Below, one piece after another: positions 8,096-14,696 of a stretch of DNA of 25,522 nucleotides; position 1 is the stretch's first letter, and each line of letters begins with the position of its first letter. Both the position numbers and the translations under genes were made by a program. Under the pieces are notes generated by a model. That model did not search any database. It saw only the letters and a list, made by a program, of their open reading frames with translations, and was not told the DNA's origin. This DNA is from S012-109 sp964425105 (GTDB lineage Bacteria > Pseudomonadota > Gammaproteobacteria > SZUA-140). Where the stretch lies: NCBI GenBank assembly GCA_964425105.1, contig CAYRLE010000035.1, positions 1 through 25,522 on the forward strand, in the 5' to 3' direction.

Positions 8096-8135
8096 CCTTA
8101 TCCGGGCTTCTGCTTAGGCGGGAACCCCGATAAGG
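8096..8135 (+). promoter_or_regulatory. Second intercistronic hairpin before cbbQ
   Basis: CCTTATCCGGG (8096-8106) pairs with CCCCGATAAGG (8125-8135), 10 of 11 positions, around an 18-nt loop. It begins two bases after the first hairpin and ends 23 bases before the cbbQ start, leaving the GAGAGGA ribosome binding site free. Confidence 0.55.
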
Positions 8136-8158
8136 CAGCGTAACGAGAGGATGAAGCC

Positions 8159-8989
8159 ATGAACGCCATTGCAGAACCCCATCACGCCACAGCGGCCGGG
8201 CAATACACCATCGAGCAAGAACCTTTCTATTGTCCCGTCGGCGATGAAGTGGAAACCTACGAAGCCGCCTATGCCGCTCGCATGCCCATGATGCTCAAGG
8301 GCCCCACGGGCTGTGGCAAATCACGTTTTATCGAATACATGGCCTGGAAACTGGGCCGTCCCCTGATCACCGTGGCCTGCAACGAAGACATGACGGCCTC
8401 GGACCTGGTAGGCCGCTTCCTGCTGGACAAGGATGGCACCCGCTGGCACGACGGGCCCTTGACCCTGGCCGCACGCATCGGCGCCATTTGTTATCTGGAC
8501 GAAGTGGTGGAGGCGCGTCAGGACACCACCGTGGTGATCCACCCCCTCACCGACCACCGCCGCGAACTGCCGCTGGACAAAAAGGGCGAACTGGTCAAGG
8601 CCCATCCCGATTTCCAGCTGGTGATCTCCTACAATCCCGGCTACCAGAGCCTGATGAAGGATCTCAAGCAGTCCACCAAGCAACGTTTCGGCGCCCTGGA
8701 CTTCGACTATCCGGAGGCCGGCACCGAGGCGCAAATCGTCGCCCGCGAAGGCGGCGTGGACAAGGCCATCGCCGAGAAGCTTGTGCAGATCGGCCAGCGC
8801 GGCCGCAACCTCAAGGGACATGGTCTCGACGAAGGCATTTCCACCCGCCTGCTGGTCTATGCGGCGCAATTGATAAACCGCGGCCTGCAGCCCGTGGTGG
8901 CCTGCCGTGTCGCCCTGGTGCGCCCCCTGACCGACGACCCCGACATGCGCGACACTCTGGACGCTGCGGTCAGCACTTTCTTCGAATGA
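8159..8989 (+). CDS. cbbQ: RuBisCO activase AAA+ subunit CbbQ (MoxR family)
   Basis: A 276-residue AAA+ ATPase of the MoxR/NorQ/CbbQ type. It forms hexamers that, with the adaptor CbbO, remodel inhibited RuBisCO and release tight-binding sugar phosphates. Walker A is GPTGCGKS at residues 48-55, Walker B is ICYLDE at 110-115, the sensor-1 region is SYNPGYQS with N159, and a likely arginine finger is R176 in TKQRFGAL. GAGAGGA precedes the ATG. The length is close to that of characterised CbbQ proteins. The position directly after cbbLS and before cbbO separates it from NorQ or MoxR homologues. Confidence 0.95.
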   Translation: MNAIAEPHHATAAGQYTIEQEPFYCPVGDEVETYEAAYAARMPMMLKGPTGCGKSRFIEYMAWKLGRPLITVACNEDMTASDLVGRFLLDKDGTRWHDGPLTLAARIGAICYLDEVVEARQDTTVVIHPLTDHRRELPLDKKGELVKAHPDFQLVISYNPGYQSLMKDLKQSTKQRFGALDFDYPEAGTEAQIVAREGGVDKAIAEKLVQIGQRGRNLKGHGLDEGISTRLLVYAAQLINRGLQPVVACRVALVRPLTDDPDMRDTLDAAVSTFFE

Positions 8990-8996
8990 CGTACCG

Positions 8997-9011
8997 CGGG
9001 GGCCTCCCCCG
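8997..9011 (+). promoter_or_regulatory. Intercistronic hairpin between cbbQ and cbbO
   Basis: CGGGGG (8997-9002) and CCCCCG (9006-9011) form a 6-bp all-GC stem with a 3-nt loop in the 40-bp cbbQ-cbbO gap. No U-run follows. It is the third GC-rich hairpin in the cbb transcript. Confidence 0.5.
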
Positions 9012-9029
9012 TCCAAGAAGGGCCAAGCC

Positions 9030-11369
9030 ATGAGCGTAAATCTCGACGACTACCGCGAGGAACTGGAAAAGGCCGCGCCGGAACTGAAAGACACTCTGGA
9101 CGCCTGCTTCCACGAGGCAGCGCGACGCATGTCCGCCACTGCCCTGCATGATTATCTGGAGGGCGCCAAGGGGCTGGCCAGCCTGGGCCGTGGCGGCAAC
9201 CTGGTGGTCACCTTTCTGGAAGAAATGCCCGCCGTGGTCAAGGAGTGTGGCGACGACATCGTGCGCGACTGCATCAACGCCGCCATGAAGCTCTCCTCCA
9301 TGACCTCGGGCGAGGTCATCGCCCTCCTCTTCGCCTCCCTCCCTACCGTGGCGCGGCGCCTGGGGGACCCCGAACTGGTGCGCAGTTACCTGCAGCTCAT
9401 CCATCAACTCTCGGCCAAGTCCTCGCGCGGGCTGCGTCCCATGCTGGGTGTGATGGACGAGCTACTCACCAAGCTGACCTTGAGCGGCCTGCGCCGCTGG
9501 TCCCTCTATGGCGCCCAGGCCTATGCCCGCGACCTGCAGGGCCAGGTCAAATACTTCGGACTGCAAACCGAGGACGCCAAATCCATGCTGCAGAAGGAAC
9601 GCCGCGGCACCCTGTTCATCGACAGCCAGCGCAAAATCAATTTCTTTCTGCGCGCCCTGTGGGCACGGGATTTTTTCTTGCGCCCCACCGCCACCGACCA
9701 CGAGGGATTCAAGCCTTATCTGGAGGCACACGTCATTCATCTGCCCGATGCGGTGGATGACATCCAGGGCATCAGTGGCCAGGAACTGTACCGCGCCATG
9801 GCGGTGCACATGGCGGCCCATACGATGTATACGGCAGCACCCATTTCCGCCGAACAACTCAGTCCTGCACAGATGTACTTCATCGGCTTCATGGACGACG
9901 CCCGCATCGAATATTGCGCAGCGCAGAACTTCCCCGGCCTGAAGAAACTCTGGAGCGGGCTGCTGCGCCTGGAACATGACAGCAAACCACTTCACCCCAG
10001 CGTTGTCCTGGTGGAACGTCTCGCCCTGTGCCTGCTCGATGGCGCGGAGAAAATCGCCGACGAACAAATCCAGGACTTGGCGAACAAGTTCCACGCCAAC
10101 ATCGAGGCCAACAAGCACGACCCCCAGTTCTCCTGGCATATGGGGCTCGAGTTGTTCAACCTTCTGCAGGCGCGCCGCGAGGTGCCAAGCCTGCGCATCC
10201 TCGAATCGCTGCGCATCCCCTACCGCGACGACAACCGCCTGCTGTGGGACTTCGACGAGTTCTCATGGGCCGAGGGCGCCGAATACCAGGCTGCCAGCCA
10301 ACGCCAGGTGCGCCGCTATGTCTCGGCAGTGGAAATGGCCAACGAAGTGGACTGCGAACTGGCCGGCGACGATGCCCAGGAGATCTGGGTCTGTGCCACC
10401 GAGTTCATGCCCTACGAGGATGCCGGCGAGGCCACGCTGAGCTTCAACCGCATGTGGGGCAAGGAACCCGTTTCCGAACCTTTCCACTATCAGGAATGGG
10501 ATTACCAGGTGCAACTCCACCGCCCCGATTGGGTCACGCTCTATGAACGCCGCCAGAGCAAGGGGGATCCGGCGCTCATCGACGACATCCTGCTTGAATA
10601 CAAGCCCGTCACCCAGCGCATCAAGCAGATCATCGACATGCTCCAGCCCCAGGGGGTGCAGCGGGTACGCAACATGGAAGATGGCGAGGAGATCGACCTC
10701 AATGCCGCCATCGATGCCATGATCGCCATCCGCATGGGCCAGCAGCCCAACCCGCGAATCACCATGCGCAACGTGCTCAACACCCGCGACCTGGCCATCG
10801 TGGTGCTGCTCGACCTGTCCGAGTCCACCAACGAGAAGGTGGCTGGCTCGGAGAAGACCGTCCTGGAAGTGACCCGCGAGGCCGCCACCCTGGTGGCCAC
10901 TGCCATCGACGGCGTGGGCGACCCCTTCGCCATTCATGGCTTCGCCTCCGACGGCCGCCACGACGTGCACTACTACCGCTGCAAGGACTTCGACCAGGCC
11001 TGGGGCGCAGAGGCCAAGGCGCGCTTGGCGGGCATCCAGGGCGGGCTCTCCACGCGCATGGGTGCGGCACTGCGCCACGCCGGCAAACAGCTGCTGGCCC
11101 AGGCCGAACGCAAAAAATTGATCCTGCTGGTGACCGACGGCGAACCGGCCGACATCGACGAGCGCGACCCGCAACATCTGCGCCTCGACACCCGCAAGGC
11201 AGTGGAGGAACTGGCCGGCAAGGGTATCATGAGCTATTGCCTGACCCTCGACCCCGATGCCGACCGTTACGTCAAACGCATCTTCGGCGTCAACAACTAC
11301 ACTATCATCGATCATGTGGAACGCCTGCCGGAGAAGCTGCCCACCCTGTTCGCCAGCCTCACCCGCTGA
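9030..11369 (+). CDS. cbbO: RuBisCO activase adaptor CbbO with C-terminal vWA domain
   Basis: A 779-residue adaptor that links the CbbQ hexamer to RuBisCO. The C-terminal von Willebrand factor A domain begins at about residue 587 (DLAIVVLLDLSES). Its MIDAS elements are all visible: DLSES at 595-599, T675 in STRMGAAL, and D703 in VTDGEPADI. In characterised CbbQO systems the MIDAS metal site contacts an acidic residue of the large subunit. The long N-terminal part is helical and lacks a second obvious motif. A weak AAGAAGG precedes the ATG. The gene lies 40 bp after cbbQ and is followed closely by a 119-residue protein and an aldolase-like gene. CbbO is about the usual size. Confidence 0.95.
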   Translation: MSVNLDDYREELEKAAPELKDTLDACFHEAARRMSATALHDYLEGAKGLASLGRGGNLVVTFLEEMPAVVKECGDDIVRDCINAAMKLSSMTSGEVIALLFASLPTVARRLGDPELVRSYLQLIHQLSAKSSRGLRPMLGVMDELLTKLTLSGLRRWSLYGAQAYARDLQGQVKYFGLQTEDAKSMLQKERRGTLFIDSQRKINFFLRALWARDFFLRPTATDHEGFKPYLEAHVIHLPDAVDDIQGISGQELYRAMAVHMAAHTMYTAAPISAEQLSPAQMYFIGFMDDARIEYCAAQNFPGLKKLWSGLLRLEHDSKPLHPSVVLVERLALCLLDGAEKIADEQIQDLANKFHANIEANKHDPQFSWHMGLELFNLLQARREVPSLRILESLRIPYRDDNRLLWDFDEFSWAEGAEYQAASQRQVRRYVSAVEMANEVDCELAGDDAQEIWVCATEFMPYEDAGEATLSFNRMWGKEPVSEPFHYQEWDYQVQLHRPDWVTLYERRQSKGDPALIDDILLEYKPVTQRIKQIIDMLQPQGVQRVRNMEDGEEIDLNAAIDAMIAIRMGQQPNPRITMRNVLNTRDLAIVVLLDLSESTNEKVAGSEKTVLEVTREAATLVATAIDGVGDPFAIHGFASDGRHDVHYYRCKDFDQAWGAEAKARLAGIQGGLSTRMGAALRHAGKQLLAQAERKKLILLVTDGEPADIDERDPQHLRLDTRKAVEELAGKGIMSYCLTLDPDADRYVKRIFGVNNYTIIDHVERLPEKLPTLFASLTR

Positions 11370-11406
11370 AGGACGTGAAGCGCATCCAGGAGGCGCAGGC
11401 AGGCGC

Positions 11407-11766
11407 ATGAGCCGAATCGGAGAGGTGCCCGTCTACGCCCAGCGCCCAGATGAGGTGAGCGCCTCTCTCTACAACCTGTGGCGCCGGGCCAAACTGCACT
11501 GGCCCTGCCCCATCCGTTTGCAGCTGTCAGTGCAGCCGGGTGTGGTGATGATTCTGGAAGAGCGGGAATGGATCTGCGCCGACACGCGCCAGAACGATCT
11601 GCCCATCTTGGCCTGGGTAGAGTTCGAGGACCGGAACCGCAACGCCCTGCACCTGCCGGTAGGTTGCATGCTCAATTACTACCACTTCGCCGCATCCAGA
11701 CTGCGGGCAGAGGTGCTGGCGGCAGCTGAAAGGGCACTCGAAGAGAAACTGCGCGCAGTCAAGTGA
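11407..11766 (+). CDS. Conserved-looking protein of unknown function in the cbb cluster
   Basis: I do not recognise a family. The 119-residue product has no signal peptide or membrane segment and looks cytosolic. Its centre is beta-rich (LQLSVQPGVVMILEE, then LPILAWVEFED) and it has an amphipathic C-terminal helix rich in Ala, Leu, Glu and Arg. It holds three cysteines (PCP, WIC, VGC). ATG at 11407 is preceded by AGGAGG at 11388-11393, a somewhat long 13-nt spacing. The frame is open further upstream, but that part lies antiparallel to no signal and inside the cbbO coding region. Position 37 bp after cbbO and 61 bp before the aldolase-like gene suggests co-expression with RuBisCO activase; the role is unknown. 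Confidence 0.8.
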   Translation: MSRIGEVPVYAQRPDEVSASLYNLWRRAKLHWPCPIRLQLSVQPGVVMILEEREWICADTRQNDLPILAWVEFEDRNRNALHLPVGCMLNYYHFAASRLRAEVLAAAERALEEKLRAVK

Positions 11767-11827
11767 CAAGACAAGGCCGCAAGCCGCGCATCACGATGAC
11801 AAATACGGTAAGACTGAGGAACAGCAC

Positions 11828-13030
11828 ATGGCATTGGTCGATATGCGGGACATGCTCAATCATGCATACGAAAACCGCTATGCAGTGGGCGCCTTTGATC
11901 TGGTCAGCCTCGATTTTCTCGAAGCGGTCATCGGCGCCGCCGAGCGCTGCCGCGCACCGGTCATCCTCAGCGTCGCCGAGCCCCATTTTGCCCACTACGA
12001 CTTCGAGTTGATGATGCCCGCCGTGGAGGCGGCGGCGCGGCGCGCCTCGGTGCCGGTGGCCATCCAGCTCGACCACGGCAGCGGCCTGGCCTCGGCCATC
12101 CAGGCCATCCGCCTCGGCTGCAACGGCGTCATGCTCGATGCCAGCGATATGAGTCTGCCCGACAACATCGAAATCACTCGCGCCGTGGTGGAGACGGCTC
12201 ACGCCTGCGGTATCCCGGTGGTGGGTGAGATAGGCTACGTCGCCGGCCAAGAGGGTGAAGGGGCCAGCCAGCACCCGGGCCAGACTGCCCTGACCATTCC
12301 CTCGGAGGCCAAGGCCTACGTCGAGCGCACCGGGGTCGATTTCCTCGCCGTCTCCATCGGCACCGTCCAGGGCCGCATGAAAGGGCGCGCCAAGCTCGAC
12401 TTCCAGCGACTCAAGCAACTCCACAAAACCATCGACATCCCTTTGGTCATCCATGGCGGCAGCGGCCTCAATGCCGACCAATACCGCCGCCTCACCGCCC
12501 TGGGCATTGCCAAGATCAACTACTTCACCGCCCTCTCCGACGTGGCAGCCGCAACCATGCGCCAGCGTATGAAGGTGGACAAGCAGGGGGGATTCACCGA
12601 CCTGAAGCAGGGTGTCAAGGAGGCCATTGGCCTGGAGGTGGAGGCTTGCCTGCGCATGTGGGGCACCGCCGGCCGCGCCGCCGAGGTGTCGGCCCAGTGC
12701 AATCCCGTCAAGCTGGTGGAACAACTGATGGCTTTCAAGCTGACACTGGAGGATGCCCAGGCGTCGCCCCTACTGGCCAAGGCCCAGCAGGTCATGGCGG
12801 CTATTCCTGGGGTTCGTGAGGTGTTTATTGGCAAAACCCTCTGCCCAGACAGCCCATACCGCTTCAACTGGCGTATCGTCTTCTGCAACGAAACGGCGCT
12901 GGAGGCCTTCCAGCATCATCCTGACCACACTGCTTTCATGAAACACTTTCTCCGGCCTCATATCTCAAAGCATTTCACATTGGAGAGCCGTGACGCCCAG
13001 CATGACGAATTATTCAAAGGTATTTTATGA
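11828..13030 (+). CDS. Class II aldolase-like protein fused to a C-terminal Dabb-type domain
   Basis: Residues 1 to about 290 form a class II (ketose-bisphosphate) aldolase barrel: LDHGSG (D82 catalytic, H83 zinc), GEIGYVAGQEG (E134), IHGGSGL (H209 zinc, GS phosphate site) and KINYFTAL. The segment that normally reads GTxHG, supplying another zinc His, here reads SIGTVQG, so Q181 replaces it. Residues about 315-388 look like a dimeric alpha-beta barrel (Dabb, stress-responsive A/B) domain, with the family's FNWRIVFCNETALEAFQHHP and HxxFMKHFLRPHI patterns. TGAGGAA precedes the ATG. Position fits the cbbA slot for fructose/sedoheptulose bisphosphate aldolase of the Calvin cycle, but the fusion and ligand change make the activity uncertain. 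At 400 residues it is about 100 longer than a plain class II enzyme. Confidence 0.8.
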   Translation: MALVDMRDMLNHAYENRYAVGAFDLVSLDFLEAVIGAAERCRAPVILSVAEPHFAHYDFELMMPAVEAAARRASVPVAIQLDHGSGLASAIQAIRLGCNGVMLDASDMSLPDNIEITRAVVETAHACGIPVVGEIGYVAGQEGEGASQHPGQTALTIPSEAKAYVERTGVDFLAVSIGTVQGRMKGRAKLDFQRLKQLHKTIDIPLVIHGGSGLNADQYRRLTALGIAKINYFTALSDVAAATMRQRMKVDKQGGFTDLKQGVKEAIGLEVEACLRMWGTAGRAAEVSAQCNPVKLVEQLMAFKLTLEDAQASPLLAKAQQVMAAIPGVREVFIGKTLCPDSPYRFNWRIVFCNETALEAFQHHPDHTAFMKHFLRPHISKHFTLESRDAQHDELFKGIL

Positions 13031-13088
13031 GCAAGCACATGCACTCACTCTGCCAAGGGCTTGTTCCTGATCGACTGAAATGGCGACA

Positions 13089-13125
13089 GCGGCAATAACG
13101 TCAATTGTTTGGCATATATTGCCGC
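13089..13125. terminator. Inverted repeat after the cbb cluster, possible terminator
   Basis: GCGGCAATA (13089-13097) and TATTGCCGC (13117-13125) are perfect 9-bp inverted arms around a 19-nt spacer. It is 59 bp after the aldolase-like stop. No clear T-run follows (only CCCTTTAATT some bases later), so it could equally be an operator. Confidence 0.35.
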
Positions 13126-13180
13126 CCGCAGCCCTTTAATTCGTCTGTTGATTATGATAATAAGGATGGATAGCGGATTT

Positions 13181-13200
13181 CATTACCAATCATTACCAAT
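13181..13200. repeat. Tandem duplication of CATTACCAAT
   Basis: Two exact, adjacent copies of a 10-bp unit, ending 31 bp upstream of the sigma-54 -24 element. This could be a paired activator site or an incidental duplication. Confidence 0.8.
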
Positions 13201-13231
13201 AAGAAGAACAACAGGCCCACGGCCCGTTATC

Positions 13232-13247
13232 TGGCACAGACCTTGCA
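13232..13247 (+). promoter_or_regulatory. Sigma-54 (RpoN) promoter, -24/-12 type
   Basis: TGGCAC (13232-13237), five bases, then TTGCA (13243-13247). Compared with the consensus YTGGCACG-N4-TTGCW only the G after CAC differs, and the preceding base is C. The GG and GC dinucleotides have the required spacing. Transcription would start about 12 bases further on, leaving a short leader to the ATG at 13295. Confidence 0.72.
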
Positions 13248-13294
13248 ATCTCAATCCCGTACGAATCAATTGTCTGTCGGGTAGGAGGAAGGTT

Positions 13295-14227
13295 ATGCAA
13301 TTGCCCCACCGCAAATACAAGAACACAGAACCGGTCTTCGAGGCCGGCAATCTCGCCCTGTTGTCCAGCGCCATCGAATCGGAGGCAGGCACGGAGGGTC
13401 ACAGCAAGGCACTGCAAATCGCCAGTGCCCTGCAAACCACTCTGGAGATCGACAAGCTCATCGAAGTCTTCGCAGCGGAAATCCAGGGGCTTATTCCCCA
13501 TGACAGCATTTCCTTCGAAAACAAGCAGCAGAACATCCATGTCAGCATGGGCAAGAAGGGAAAGCATTCCTGTTCCTACCAGCTGGTGGTGACCGCCCAG
13601 ACTTTGGGACAGCTTAATTTTACCCGGGGCAAGAAATTCAGTGAGGGTGAAACCCTGCTGCTGGAGTCGCTCATCTGCAGCCTGGTCTATCCCTTGCGCA
13701 ATGCCATCATGTACAAACATGCCCTCACGGCAGCGCTCACGGACCCCCTGACCGGTGCCAACAACCGCAGCGCCATGAATTCTGCCCTGATCCGAGAAAC
13801 CGAGTTGGCCCGGCGCCACAATACCCCCTTGTCGCTGATCATGCTGGATATCGACAAATTCAAATCCATCAACGATACCTACGGGCATCTGGCAGGCGAC
13901 TTCGTCATCAAGTCCATCGCCGATGCCGTGATGGAGTGTACCCGCAGTTCTGACATCCTGTTCCGCTCCGGGGGCGAGGAATTCGTCATTCTTCTCAGCA
14001 ACACCGCCAGGCAGGGGGCGCTGATGCTGGCCGAGCGCATCCGCCACACCATCGCCAGCAATGAATACGTCTATGGCGATCACCCCATCGAGGTGACGGC
14101 CAGCCTCGGTATATCCTGCTTCAGCAAGGGCGACAACAGCGAAACCCTCTTTGAAAAGGCCGATGTGGCGCTCTACACCGCCAAGGCCGAGGGCCGCAAT
14201 TGCGTGCGCTACGCCGATTCCGTGTAG
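13295..14227 (+). CDS. Diguanylate cyclase (GGEEF) with N-terminal GAF-like region
   Basis: A 310-residue cytosolic protein. The C-terminal domain starts at DPLTGANNRSAMN and carries the active-site signature GGEEF at residues 226-230. RSSD at 217-220 lies exactly five residues upstream and forms an intact RxxD inhibitory I-site. It should make cyclic di-GMP from two GTP under product inhibition. The first roughly 150 residues resemble a small GAF-type sensor (LQTTLEIDKLIEVFAAEIQ, then EGETLLLESLICSLVYPLRN), without a recognisable ligand motif. ATG at 13295 was chosen because AGGAGG lies at 13283-13288 with 6-nt spacing and because a sigma-54 promoter lies just upstream; the open frame continuing upstream is not protein-like. 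The signal sensed is unknown. Confidence 0.9.
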   Translation: MQLPHRKYKNTEPVFEAGNLALLSSAIESEAGTEGHSKALQIASALQTTLEIDKLIEVFAAEIQGLIPHDSISFENKQQNIHVSMGKKGKHSCSYQLVVTAQTLGQLNFTRGKKFSEGETLLLESLICSLVYPLRNAIMYKHALTAALTDPLTGANNRSAMNSALIRETELARRHNTPLSLIMLDIDKFKSINDTYGHLAGDFVIKSIADAVMECTRSSDILFRSGGEEFVILLSNTARQGALMLAERIRHTIASNEYVYGDHPIEVTASLGISCFSKGDNSETLFEKADVALYTAKAEGRNCVRYADSV

Positions 14228-14253
14228 CGCGGCTGGCTACCTGCCCCGCATGT

Positions 14254-14259
14254 TATAAT
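14254..14259 (+). promoter_or_regulatory. Possible -10 box upstream of the small exported protein
   Basis: A perfect TATAAT lies in the 90-bp gap after the diguanylate cyclase, inside a CCGCAT/ATGCGG inverted repeat (about 14247-14263). No good -35 is visible at the expected distance. Confidence 0.35.
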
Positions 14260-14317
14260 GCGGAGAGCCAATCATCGGAAATGACTTGAGGAACGTTACA
14301 TTTTAAGGAGCCGCAAG

Positions 14318-14674
14318 ATGCGTTCCATGATTTATGCCTGGCTGGCACTTGCCTGCCTGTCTTTCACAACTGTCCTGACGGCAGCCGAGACAGCACCACC
14401 GGCGCAGGCGCGACCGCAGGTCAGCCATGCCAGAGAGATGCCCGCCCGCGGCCTGAGCATGCGCCAGGTGGAAAAGAAGTTCGGCAAACCTATTAAGGTC
14501 CTTCCCCCCACCGGACCCACCTCCAAGCACAATCCCCCCATCACCCGCTGGGTCTATGACGACTTTATCGTCTATTTCGAAAGAGACCTAGTGATCCACA
14601 GTGCGCGCCCCCGCGACCCGGAGAGATTCCACCGCCGCAAGGAAACCACCCCCACCAGCGACAGCGCGCCGTAG
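14318..14674 (+). CDS. Small exported (periplasmic) protein of unknown function
   Basis: A 118-residue product with a clear signal peptide: a charged start (MRS), a hydrophobic core (IYAWLALACLSFTTVL) and a probable cleavage after TAA at about residue 23. The mature part has a GLSMRQVEKKFGKP segment and then WVYDDFIVYFERDLVIHSA. Together these resemble the helix-then-strand pattern of small SmpA/BamE-like modules, but I cannot name the family. The C-terminus is rich in Pro, Arg and Thr and probably disordered. AAGGAG at 14305-14310 precedes the ATG. It is followed 22 bp later by the agmatine deiminase gene; whether it shares function with that pathway is unknown. Confidence 0.75.
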   Translation: MRSMIYAWLALACLSFTTVLTAAETAPPAQARPQVSHAREMPARGLSMRQVEKKFGKPIKVLPPTGPTSKHNPPITRWVYDDFIVYFERDLVIHSARPRDPERFHRRKETTPTSDSAP

Positions 14675-14696
14675 CGAGTTCTCCTGCCAAGCCGTC

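Noticed and set aside
8159..11369. NorQ/NorD (nitric oxide reductase accessory) assignment for the AAA+ and vWA pair.
   Set aside because: The families are related, but the pair directly follows cbbLS and no norCB genes are present.
6214..13030. Carboxysome operon.
   Set aside because: No CsoS2, shell protein or carboxysomal carbonic anhydrase gene follows cbbLS. The neighbours are the activase genes cbbQ and cbbO.
13109..13294. An N-terminal extension of the diguanylate cyclase.
   Set aside because: The frame is open, but the extra residues are not protein-like, cover a sigma-54 promoter and a tandem repeat, and a good AGGAGG precedes the ATG at 13295.
14318..14356. Lipoprotein signal (ALAC) in the small exported protein.
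   Set aside because: The residue at -3 is Ala, and the Cys lies in the middle of the hydrophobic core. An ordinary signal peptide with cleavage near residue 23 fits better.
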